Shown one piece after another: positions 1 through 6,409 of a DNA stretch of 11,437 nt (position 1 is its first letter; every line of letters begins with the position of its first letter). A model generated the notes under the pieces. The model had not been told where the DNA came from. It ran no database searches and worked only from the letters and a program-made list of their open reading frames with translations. This DNA is from Armatimonadota bacterium (GTDB lineage: Bacteria > Armatimonadota > UBA5829). The stretch spans positions 1 to 11,437 of the forward strand of contig JAOAGX010000045.1 in the NCBI GenBank assembly GCA_026415535.1. The letters are read 5' to 3'. The translations under genes were made by a program, and so were the position numbers.

Positions 1-407
1 CCTGGATGCACACCCGCAAACAGAACTCGCGGATCAGTTACTTCCCGGATGACGGGCTCAGGCACCTCAAATGTGTGTGGCTTGGAGCGAGCGATGATTC
101 TGCCCGAGGTGTCTACCGCTCTGACTACCCAATTGTACACACTGCCGGGACGCACTGCTACACGGCAGCAGGGCTGCAGGAGTCCGCGGAGCTCAAAGAC
201 GGGTTTCTTAACACCCGCCAGATTGAGCGTTACCTCATAGGATGCCGCACCCCGGCACTCTGACCACTCCAGCGTCGCACTCAGCGGGGTGTCGAGTGTC
301 TCTCCGTTGATCGGCTTGAGCACACTCAGCATGCTCGGCGACGCGAAGGCTTGACCACAACACGCAGTTAGTACTAAAGTCATCCCCAATGTTTCCAATA
401 TCTGCAT
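1..407 (-). CDS. Exported Fn3-like domain protein, 3' end beyond window
   Basis: This frame stays open from an ATG at 407 to the window edge, giving 135 complete residues; the C-terminal part lies outside. The N-terminus holds a short hydrophobic stretch (about residues 8-22) ending in AFA/S, a possible signal peptidase I site. LTAC at residues 13-16 also matches a lipobox, so a lipoprotein is possible; the n-region is unusually poor in positive charge. Residues about 30-116 look like a fibronectin type III or similar beta sandwich: a KPINGE start, LEWSE, SYEVTLN, then YNWVVRAVD and HTFEVPEP strands, the usual layout of bacterial surface Fn3 modules. The start is fixed by an in-frame TGA immediately upstream and an AGGAG about 10 nt before the ATG. 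A second in-frame ATG (codon 9, at 383) would give a shorter signal peptide. The role is unknown; I infer an envelope or secreted protein. Confidence 0.72.
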   Translation of the reverse strand, partial: MQILETLGMTLVLTACCGQAFASPSMLSVLKPINGETLDTPLSATLEWSECRGAASYEVTLNLAGVKKPVFELRGLLQPCCRVAVRPGSVYNWVVRAVDTSGRIIARSKPHTFEVPEPVIREVTDPRVLFAGVHP

Positions 408-611
408 TCAATTACCACTCCTGCGACGGCCCGCAACCTCTAGTAGCTTGCCCTGCCCCCGTTCTTTCGACCAGTTATAAAAAGTGACTGTCCCCACCGT
501 CTTGCGGGGTCTGCTGCAAAGGTTGAACAAAGCCGGCGCCGGCAACATCTGCCCCAACGCACTGTGCGTCCCGACCTCGTTGTAATGCTTCACCCACTGC
601 TTCACCACCAC
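408..611 (-). pseudogene. IS3-type transposase C-terminal remnant
   Basis: The first 30 residues read WVKHYNEV, THSALG and PAPALF. This is the C-terminal signature of the rve integrase core of IS3-family transposases (usual pattern W-x-x-x-YN-x-x-R-P-HSALG-x-x-x-PA-x-F). The catalytic DDE residues and the rest of the roughly 280-residue domain are missing, and the usual RP before HSALG is GT here, so this is a decayed piece. The frame is open back to a TAG at about 678-680 with no further transposase likeness. After the signature the frame runs through about 38 unrelated residues to a TGA at 408-410, which abuts the ATG of the downstream Fn3-like gene. No terminal inverted repeats or target duplications were recognised. 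Confidence 0.5.
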
Positions 612-644
612 CTTCGACTCCGATCCTTCATTCGCTGGTTTGGC

Positions 645-674
645 GGTGTTTCCGGAACAAGCTCCCGAAAAACC
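645..674. repeat. Imperfect palindrome, left of MBL gene
   Basis: The left arm GGTGTTTCCGG (645-655) pairs with CCCGAAAAACC (664-674) in 9 of 11 positions around an 8-nt loop. It resembles the perfect palindrome at 2343-2375 on the other side of the MBL-fold gene: both contain GGTGTTTC, then GGAA, then TCCCGAAA and ACC. It looks like a decayed copy of the same repeat family. Function unknown. Confidence 0.5.
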
Positions 675-706
675 ACACTAAACACGGCAACCGAACCACA
701 ATCAGT

Positions 707-735
707 TTGTCATAAACAATGAATCAATATATAAG
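707..735 (+). promoter_or_regulatory. Sigma-70-like promoter of MBL gene
   Basis: A -35 box TTGTCA (707-712; 5 of 6 to TTGACA) and a -10 box TATAAG (730-735; 5 of 6 to TATAAT) are separated by 17 bp. Transcription would start near 742 and leave a leader of about 80 nt before the ATG at 821. This is the best-matching promoter on the left side of the window. Confidence 0.6.
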
Positions 736-748
736 TGCAATGCAGCGC

Positions 749-777
749 TGTGTTCCTCTATGTGTAATAAGAACACA
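749..777 (+). promoter_or_regulatory. Inverted repeat in leader of MBL gene
   Basis: TGTGTTC (749-755) and GAACACA (771-777) are perfect 7-bp complementary arms around 15 nt. The element begins about 14 bp downstream of the predicted -10 box, at or just inside the transcript start, and overlaps the small palindrome CAGCGCTG (743-750). It could be an operator or an mRNA hairpin; nothing tells which. Confidence 0.35.
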
Positions 778-820
778 TTATATTCGACGCGGTATTTAAA
801 TTACACTCAGGAGGAGTAAA

Positions 821-2233
821 ATGAAAGGATTCTCGACAAAGGCTGTATTAACGGTGATGGCGTGTATTCTGCTCGCTTGCTGCGCTTTAGCACAACAGCT
901 GAATATCCATCATATTAATGTCGGCCAAGGAGATGCCACACTTATCGTATCTCCAACGGGCACAACCGTACTCATTGACGGCGGCGCCACCGGCAAAGGA
1001 AGCAATGTAGTTCTTCCTTATCTTCAGAATCTCGGGATCAATTACCTCGACTATGTGGTGGCGAGCCACTACCACGAAGACCATATTGGCGGCCTAGATG
1101 AAGTCATTAACGGAATCGGAGCTTCGAATGTAGGCACTGTTTACGATCGTGGCACCGCTTCGCCTTTGCCGGGTTCTAGTGCATATAGCCAATACGCCAG
1201 CGCCGCAGCAGCCGCAGGACGAGCAACAATCTCGCTTGGCCAGACAATCGATCTCGGCGGCGGCGTTACCATGAAAGTAGTTGCAACCGATGGAAGTGTG
1301 TTAGATTACGGAGCCGTTCCGAACGCTAGAAACAACGAAAACAACCTTAGTGTCTGCTTCCTCCTAAAATACAATAGCTTCGACTACTACACTGGCGGCG
1401 ATGCAGGTGGAGAATCATCCAGCTATGCGGATCTCGAAACTCCTATGGCCCCAGCGATCGGCAACATCGAGGCTATGAAGGTAAATCACCACGGAAGCGC
1501 ATACTCAACTAACCAAACTTTTGTAAATACCCTCACTCCTACCGTCGCTTTCATTCCAGTCGGAACAAATACTTACGGCCATCCTGCCCAATCCGTACTC
1601 GACCGATTAGCCAACGCAGGATGCAAAATCTACCAACTTGCCACTGGCAGCGGTGGAACCATTCCTGTCGGTAGCGGATGGGTTGCAAACAACAATGTTG
1701 TTCTGAGCACAACCGGCTCGGGCACGTTCAACGTCTCTTACGGTTCAACAAGCCATTCATACACAATGGATGGAACCCCCATAACCTACAACTATAGCCC
1801 TTCTGGTGTTTACCTTTACAAAGGAAGCATATACAGTGGAAGCTACACTAACCTCCAAAACAATGACGGCAGCTACCTCGTAGTCAAGTCGAACACTTCC
1901 GGTACTCGTATCACGGATTGGTATTCTTACGCGTTCATTTCGCAGCCGGTCAATTCCATCACAAAACTGGTTGTTACATACGACGGCAAGTATTCTGCCA
2001 CAAGGACTCAATACCTATACCTCTGGAATGTTCGTTTGGGAGCATGGCAGCAGATCAACTCGTCCTCAGTTTCCACAACCGATACAACCATCACGTATGA
2101 AATCACTAGCAACATATCCGACTATATTGACACAAACGGCGAGATAGACCTGCGAGTTTATGCAAGCCACTCATCTTCGACTTTCTACTGCTACGGAGAC
2201 CAAGTCAGGTTTGCAGTAACCGCATTGCAATAG
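821..2233 (+). CDS. Exported MBL-fold hydrolase, ComEC/Rec2-like, with C-terminal beta domain
   Basis: This 470-residue protein starts at an ATG with a strong SD (GGAGGAG, about 5 nt spacing). Residues 1-24 form a signal peptide (Lys at 2 and 7, hydrophobic core, probable cleavage after ALA); Cys20 could alternatively be lipidated. The metallo-beta-lactamase domain spans about 26-290. It has the early NVGQGDAT motif (33-40), LIDGG (51-55), the metal-binding HYHEDH (83-88), TGGDAG (191-196), VNHHGS (221-226) and YGHP (252-255). This is the arrangement of the detached nuclease-like domain of ComEC/Rec2. Here it stands alone without membrane helices, so it is a secreted metal-dependent hydrolase of unknown substrate, possibly extracellular nucleic acid or another phosphodiester. 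Residues about 325-467 are a beta-rich, Tyr/Ser-rich domain like those at the C-terminus of other secreted bacterial hydrolases, perhaps for binding. It is a single-gene unit with its own promoter and terminator. Codons look more A/T-rich at third positions than in the pyruvate kinase gene. Confidence 0.88.
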   Translation: MKGFSTKAVLTVMACILLACCALAQQLNIHHINVGQGDATLIVSPTGTTVLIDGGATGKGSNVVLPYLQNLGINYLDYVVASHYHEDHIGGLDEVINGIGASNVGTVYDRGTASPLPGSSAYSQYASAAAAAGRATISLGQTIDLGGGVTMKVVATDGSVLDYGAVPNARNNENNLSVCFLLKYNSFDYYTGGDAGGESSSYADLETPMAPAIGNIEAMKVNHHGSAYSTNQTFVNTLTPTVAFIPVGTNTYGHPAQSVLDRLANAGCKIYQLATGSGGTIPVGSGWVANNNVVLSTTGSGTFNVSYGSTSHSYTMDGTPITYNYSPSGVYLYKGSIYSGSYTNLQNNDGSYLVVKSNTSGTRITDWYSYAFISQPVNSITKLVVTYDGKYSATRTQYLYLWNVRLGAWQQINSSSVSTTDTTITYEITSNISDYIDTNGEIDLRVYASHSSSTFYCYGDQVRFAVTALQ

Positions 2234-2273
2234 CCGTATTAGAACAAAATAGAAGCCCAACCAACTCTTCTGC

Positions 2274-2300
2274 GGGGCCATTTTTATGGCCCCTCTTTTT
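2274..2300 (+). terminator. Intrinsic terminator after MBL gene
   Basis: An 8-bp perfect stem (GGGGCCAT, 2274-2281, with ATGGCCCC, 2286-2293) closes a TTTT loop and is followed by TCTTTTT (2294-2300). It lies about 40 nt after the TAG at 2231-2233 and should end the MBL transcript, separating it from the GH38 gene. Confidence 0.88.
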
Positions 2301-2342
2301 CTGCAAGCTCTATCGCTAATTGCCTCAAAACCACATGCGACA

Positions 2343-2375
2343 TGGTGTTTCGGAAACTACGTTCCCGAAACACCA
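2343..2375. repeat. Perfect 11-bp palindrome, right of MBL gene
   Basis: TGGTGTTTCGG (2343-2353) and CCGAAACACCA (2365-2375) are exact complements around an 11-nt spacer. No U-run follows, and a clear terminator already exists about 50 bp upstream, so it is unlikely to be a second terminator. It resembles the weaker palindrome at 645-674. Together they suggest a dispersed palindromic repeat or the ends of a small element. Confidence 0.65.
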
Positions 2376-2411
2376 AACCATAGTTAATAGCTCGGAATGA
2401 CCATCACTAGT

Positions 2412-2441
2412 TTGAATGGCCATCATAGGCGATTGTATAAT
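2412..2441 (+). promoter_or_regulatory. Probable promoter of GH38 gene
   Basis: A perfect -10 hexamer TATAAT lies at 2436-2441. A weak -35 TTGAAT (2412-2417; 4 of 6) stands 18 bp upstream. Transcription would start near 2448 and give a leader of about 45 nt. The rest of 2301-2493, apart from the palindrome, shows nothing recognisable. Confidence 0.55.
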
Positions 2442-2493
2442 AGCTCTGCCTTCCTCCAACAAATACGGCAGCCGTTATGGATAGGGGTGTTTT

Positions 2494-5319
2494 ATGAAGA
2501 AGAACAAGCCCAAGGGTTACGTTATACCTCACTGTCACTGGGATCGGGAGTGGAGATATCCCATATGGAAGACCAGATACCTGCTGGTTGAGTTAATTGA
2601 TGAAATACTCGCTCTACTAGATACCGATCCCAACTACAGATGTTTCCTGATGGATGGTCAGAGCGTGCCCATAGAGGACTACCTTCAGATACGCCCTGAG
2701 ATGGAAGCGAAAATAAAGAACCACGTCAGAAATGGCAGGCTCAAGATAGGCCCCTGGTTCACGCTGCCGGATCCGTGGCCGGTGGACGGTGAGTGCCTCG
2801 TGCGAAATCTCCTAAAGGGCATCAGATACGCAAACAGCCTCGGAGGATGCTGTAAAGTCGGCTACACCAGCTTCGGATGGGGGCAAATCGCACAGTTTCC
2901 GCAGATTCTGGCCAGTTTCGGCGTGGAATTTATAATAACAGCCAAGAGAGTTTCGCCTGAGCGGGCACCTAACGCCGAGTTCTGGTGGGAATCACCTGAC
3001 GGCACGAGGGTTCTAACCACAAGACTGGGCAAGAATGTAAGGCACAATTTCTTCGTCAACGCTTATATCCCCGCTATATACGGCATCGACCTGTTTGGAC
3101 CTGATTATAGGTTCGGACCTATCACCGATGGGGTCGTCTTCCACAGAGCCGACGATAGACACTGGGACCGAGACTATTTCAAGGTCGCCGATCATCCTCG
3201 CTACTGCCCTGAAGCCATCGAGGAGTATGTCGATAGAGCTTGGCACGACACCGATGACACGTTGGTTCCTGAACACAGGCTATTGTTAGCGGGATGCGAC
3301 TTCGCCGCTTGTGCGCGCGTGCTTGGGCGAATAATCTCCGACGCAAACCGAATTTTTGACGACAGAGAACTAGTTCACACGACTCTAGAAGACTATGTTG
3401 AAGCCGTTAAAGCGTCGATTGACACCTCGAAACTTCGCGTTATAAAAGGCGAGCTCCGCGACGGTTCCCCACACGAAGGTGCACTTAATGCAGCAGCAAC
3501 ACGCGCTCCGATCAAGCAATTAAACAAGAAAGCACAAAACCTGTTGATACACATCGCCGAGCCCTTGGCTTCGCTTGCAACCCTAAACCTAGAAGAGCAG
3601 TATCCAACCTCATACCTAAACGTGGCTTGGGACTATATGCTGAAGGCACATCCGCACGATTCCATTCACGGAGTTACCCAGGACAAGACCGTTGCCGACG
3701 TCACCTACAGACTTAATCAGGCGGTTGAGCTTGCGGATGTCGTAGCAGAGGCGAGTATAGGATCTATAGTGAAATCGATTGACTTCAGCCGTTATGACCC
3801 GGGCAACATCTTTCTTGTAGTAATTAATCCGTCGTGGAAAAGCCGGAGCGAGGTTCTCAAGATCGCGATAGATGTGCCGCACGAGATGGACCTCTGGGAT
3901 TTCAGCCTTGAGGACGACGACGGAAAACCTATTGAAATACAGCAAATCTCGCGGAGGCGGCGCCGAGCCGCCGTGCACGACAAGGAGGCTAGGCCGTGGC
4001 CCTTCGAAGCCGATAGACACGAACTTTTAGCCTACGTGAAGGATGTGCCTGCTGGAGGCTACCGCACCTATAGACTGGTTCCAGGTAGACGGATTCCGAG
4101 AGATCACATATTCGCCAACATCAACCGTACAAGCACCGGACGGGATATCCTGACCGGTCATAACACATTGGAGAACGAGCATCTTCTGATAAAGGTCAAC
4201 AACAACGGCACCTTCGACCTAATGCACAAAGCAACCGGAAGAGTATTCTGCGGGCTTAACTATTTCGAGGACGCCGGAGACGTAGGACACTACTGGACCT
4301 ATTATCCGCCCTATCACAATCGCATTTACACGAGCCGAGATTCGCAGCCCAGGATATGGATCGAGGAAAACGGCCCGCTTTCGGCCACGATAGGCGTTGA
4401 AATAAAGATGGTTTTGCCGGCTCGGTGTCTGATAACCGAAAACTACAACGGTACCGAAGGCGAAAGCCGACGAGTAGACGAGGAAAAAGAGCTTACGATC
4501 TTTACTTACGTCACGCTCAAACGCGGTTCCAAAAGAGTCGATATTAGGACAATCATCGACAATACTGTCGAGGACCATAGAATGCGGGTTCTATTTCCAA
4601 CAGGAGTTCAAGCTGAATACGCTTGCGCCGCCGGCCACTTCACAGTGAGCAAGCGGCCTGTAGTTCCAGAAAAAAACGAAAACGGCGAGTATTGGCCTGA
4701 AATGCAAATACTTCCGCAACAATACTTCGTAGACGTAAGCGATGGCAAGCAAGGACTTGCACTTATCAATGATTGCCTTGGCGAATACGAAGCAATGAAC
4801 GACATCGAGCGGACCGTTGCACTGACACTGTTTAGAAGCGTAAGGGTAGCCATCGGTACCGAGTACCGCGTCATTAGCGAGTATCCGACGCAAAAGGGCG
4901 CTCAGCTTCTGGGCAAAATGGAGTTCCATTACAGCGTTTATCCCCATGAGGGCAACTGGGAACAGGGAAATGTCTATGACGAGGCAATCAACTTCAACGT
5001 CGATCTGCTGCCCGTGCAGACTTTTCGCCACGATATGGGACAACTGCCACTTAAAAACAGCTTCTATAAGCTTGAATCCGATAATCTGGTTGTCTCGTGC
5101 TTCAAGAAATCAGAGGACAGAGATTCCTTTATAGTGCGTCTTTTCAATCCGTCGTCTGACACTGCCGAAGGCATTCTGCACTTTTCTGCACCGATTAAGC
5201 GTGCCTACACAACCAACCTCAACGAAGAACGGCAAGGCGAACTTGAGGTAATCGACGGTCACAGAGTCAAAGTTACGGCAGCTACAAACAAGATCGTCAC
5301 AATTGAGGTGGAGAAGTAG
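2494..5319 (+). CDS. Glycoside hydrolase family 38 (alpha-mannosidase-like) protein
   Basis: This 941-residue protein has no signal peptide, so it is probably cytoplasmic. The start is supported by AGGGG (2483-2487) 6 nt before the ATG. GH38 features appear in order: PHCHWDREW (12-20), whose H15 and D17 match the family's zinc ligands; DGQ (54-56); GPWF (86-89); VRNLLKG (103-109); AQFPQI (133-138); EFWWESPDG; GCDF with D269 near the acid/base region; and HPHDSIHG (386-393), whose H388 matches the last zinc ligand. The second half (about 430-941) fits the family's C-terminal beta domains. The length is close to, or slightly above, bacterial GH38 enzymes, which hydrolyse alpha-mannosides or mannosylglycerate derivatives through a zinc-bound site with an Asp nucleophile. 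Here the stretch usually reading GYLPDSFG reads GYTSFGWG (123-130), so a gapless alignment puts Phe127 at the nucleophile, which is also a zinc ligand. The family call is firm. Mannosidase activity is doubtful: it may be a divergent subfamily or a non-catalytic homologue. Confidence 0.9.
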   Translation: MKKNKPKGYVIPHCHWDREWRYPIWKTRYLLVELIDEILALLDTDPNYRCFLMDGQSVPIEDYLQIRPEMEAKIKNHVRNGRLKIGPWFTLPDPWPVDGECLVRNLLKGIRYANSLGGCCKVGYTSFGWGQIAQFPQILASFGVEFIITAKRVSPERAPNAEFWWESPDGTRVLTTRLGKNVRHNFFVNAYIPAIYGIDLFGPDYRFGPITDGVVFHRADDRHWDRDYFKVADHPRYCPEAIEEYVDRAWHDTDDTLVPEHRLLLAGCDFAACARVLGRIISDANRIFDDRELVHTTLEDYVEAVKASIDTSKLRVIKGELRDGSPHEGALNAAATRAPIKQLNKKAQNLLIHIAEPLASLATLNLEEQYPTSYLNVAWDYMLKAHPHDSIHGVTQDKTVADVTYRLNQAVELADVVAEASIGSIVKSIDFSRYDPGNIFLVVINPSWKSRSEVLKIAIDVPHEMDLWDFSLEDDDGKPIEIQQISRRRRRAAVHDKEARPWPFEADRHELLAYVKDVPAGGYRTYRLVPGRRIPRDHIFANINRTSTGRDILTGHNTLENEHLLIKVNNNGTFDLMHKATGRVFCGLNYFEDAGDVGHYWTYYPPYHNRIYTSRDSQPRIWIEENGPLSATIGVEIKMVLPARCLITENYNGTEGESRRVDEEKELTIFTYVTLKRGSKRVDIRTIIDNTVEDHRMRVLFPTGVQAEYACAAGHFTVSKRPVVPEKNENGEYWPEMQILPQQYFVDVSDGKQGLALINDCLGEYEAMNDIERTVALTLFRSVRVAIGTEYRVISEYPTQKGAQLLGKMEFHYSVYPHEGNWEQGNVYDEAINFNVDLLPVQTFRHDMGQLPLKNSFYKLESDNLVVSCFKKSEDRDSFIVRLFNPSSDTAEGILHFSAPIKRAYTTNLNEERQGELEVIDGHRVKVTAATNKIVTIEVEK

Positions 5320-5377
5320 GATAGCATGTGAGACGCTTCCGACCTTCAAAATATTCGCATTTGCTAGCAAACGGCCA

Positions 5378-6409
5378 TTAGACCAAACTTCTTCCCACAG
5401 CAGACGCGACCGCCCTTAGCTCTTTCATCAGTGAGGCAAAAGTCTCGATCCTAAGCGATTGAGATCCGTCGCAGAGAGCTCGGGGCGGATCTGGGTGAAC
5501 CTCCATCAGAAGACCGTCCGCACCAGCAGCGATGGCAGCCTTGCTCATAGATGCAACATAGCGCCAGTTGCCGCATGCGTGCGACGGATCGACTATTACC
5601 GGTAGGTGCGAAAGAGTCTTCACAACCGGCACAGCAGACAGATCAAGCGTATAGCGCGTGTGCTCGCGATCCAAAGGATGAACCCCTCGTTCGCATAGGA
5701 TCACGCTCTCATTGCCTTGCGCAAGGATATACTCGGCGGCAAGCAACCACTCGTCTATGGTCGCCGAGATTCCGCGCTTAAGCACGACCGGTTGAGTAGC
5801 CTTTCCGAGCGCTGTCAAAAGAGGGTAGTTTTGCATGTTGCGCGCACCGACTTGCAGTATATCGGCATGTGCAGCTACGGTGTCGAGATCGTGCTGATCG
5901 ATGATTTCGGTAACCGTAACCAGGTCAAACTGCTCACCAGCCTCTTTTAGCAGCTTCAAGCCTTCGATCCCCAGCCCTTGAAATGAGTAAGGGTTGGTGC
6001 GCGGCTTGAACGCGCCACCGCGCAGTATTTTTGCACCGTGCTCTTTTACCGCCTTCGCAGCCTCGAAGAGCTGCTCTCGGCCTTCGATTGCACACGGACC
6101 CGCCGCCACAACTACTTCGTTCGCGCCAATCGAGACGCCCTTGACCGTGATCACAGTATCCGCCGGGTGAAACTCACGTGAGGCTAGTTTGTATGCGCGG
6201 CTGACGTGTGTGACGCGATCAACCCCAGGCATCGCTCCCAAAAGCTCGGCTAGGGTCTCACGCAGGTCCGGCGGAATGGCGCTAGCGATTCCAATTGCCG
6301 TGCGTTCACCGCCTGGCATATTGAGCGCTTTGAGATTGAAAGAGGTTATGCGGTCTACGACTGCCTGAATCTCATCAGGCGTCGCGTCCGCCTTCATTGC
6401 GACGATCAT
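5378..6409 (-). CDS. aroF: 3-deoxy-7-phosphoheptulonate (DAHP) synthase, type I-beta
   Basis: This enzyme condenses phosphoenolpyruvate and erythrose 4-phosphate to DAHP, the first step of the shikimate pathway. The 343 residues match the Thermotoga-type synthase (about 338). An N-terminal ferredoxin-like regulatory domain (about 1-75), which in that group mediates feedback inhibition by aromatic amino acids, is followed by a TIM barrel (about 85-340). Visible motifs are AAGPCAIE (102-109), RGGAFKPRTNPYSFQG (130-145), QVGARNMQN (186-194), LKRG (210-213), VDPSHACG (273-280) and MEVHPDP (302-308). The expected metal ligands are present: C106, H277, E303 and D314. The gene has no clear SD. Its ATG overlaps the stop of the upstream methyltransferase gene (ATGA, 6409-6406), so translation is probably coupled. 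No other aromatic-pathway gene is nearby, and no terminator is visible in the 58 bp before the convergent GH38 gene. Confidence 0.95.
   Translation of the reverse strand: MIVAMKADATPDEIQAVVDRITSFNLKALNMPGGERTAIGIASAIPPDLRETLAELLGAMPGVDRVTHVSRAYKLASREFHPADTVITVKGVSIGANEVVVAAGPCAIEGREQLFEAAKAVKEHGAKILRGGAFKPRTNPYSFQGLGIEGLKLLKEAGEQFDLVTVTEIIDQHDLDTVAAHADILQVGARNMQNYPLLTALGKATQPVVLKRGISATIDEWLLAAEYILAQGNESVILCERGVHPLDREHTRYTLDLSAVPVVKTLSHLPVIVDPSHACGNWRYVASMSKAAIAAGADGLLMEVHPDPPRALCDGSQSLRIETFASLMKELRAVASAVGRSLV

Noticed and set aside
6..263. Open frame of 85 codons on the plus strand at the left edge.
   Set aside because: The minus strand is open through the whole 1-407 interval with a signal peptide and Fn3-like strands; the plus frame has no SD and no recognisable content.
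2343..2375. Palindrome considered as a second terminator or as a CRISPR repeat.
   Set aside because: No T-run follows it and it does not recur at regular intervals; only one distant, imperfect relative is present in the window.
2397..2591. Small plus-strand open frame across the GH38 start.
   Set aside because: It overlaps the promoter and the first codons of the GH38 gene in another frame and has no SD.
4591..5043. Antisense open frame of 150 codons inside the GH38 gene, with several others at 3616-4020 and 4219-4578.
   Set aside because: The sense frame is a continuous, well-conserved GH38 protein. The antisense frames have no family features and no start signals.
5360..5371. Self-complementary 12-mer TTTGCTAGCAAA between the convergent GH38 and DAHP synthase genes, considered as a bidirectional terminator.
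   Set aside because: It has no loop and no T-run on either side, so it cannot form a normal terminator hairpin; a chance palindrome is as likely.
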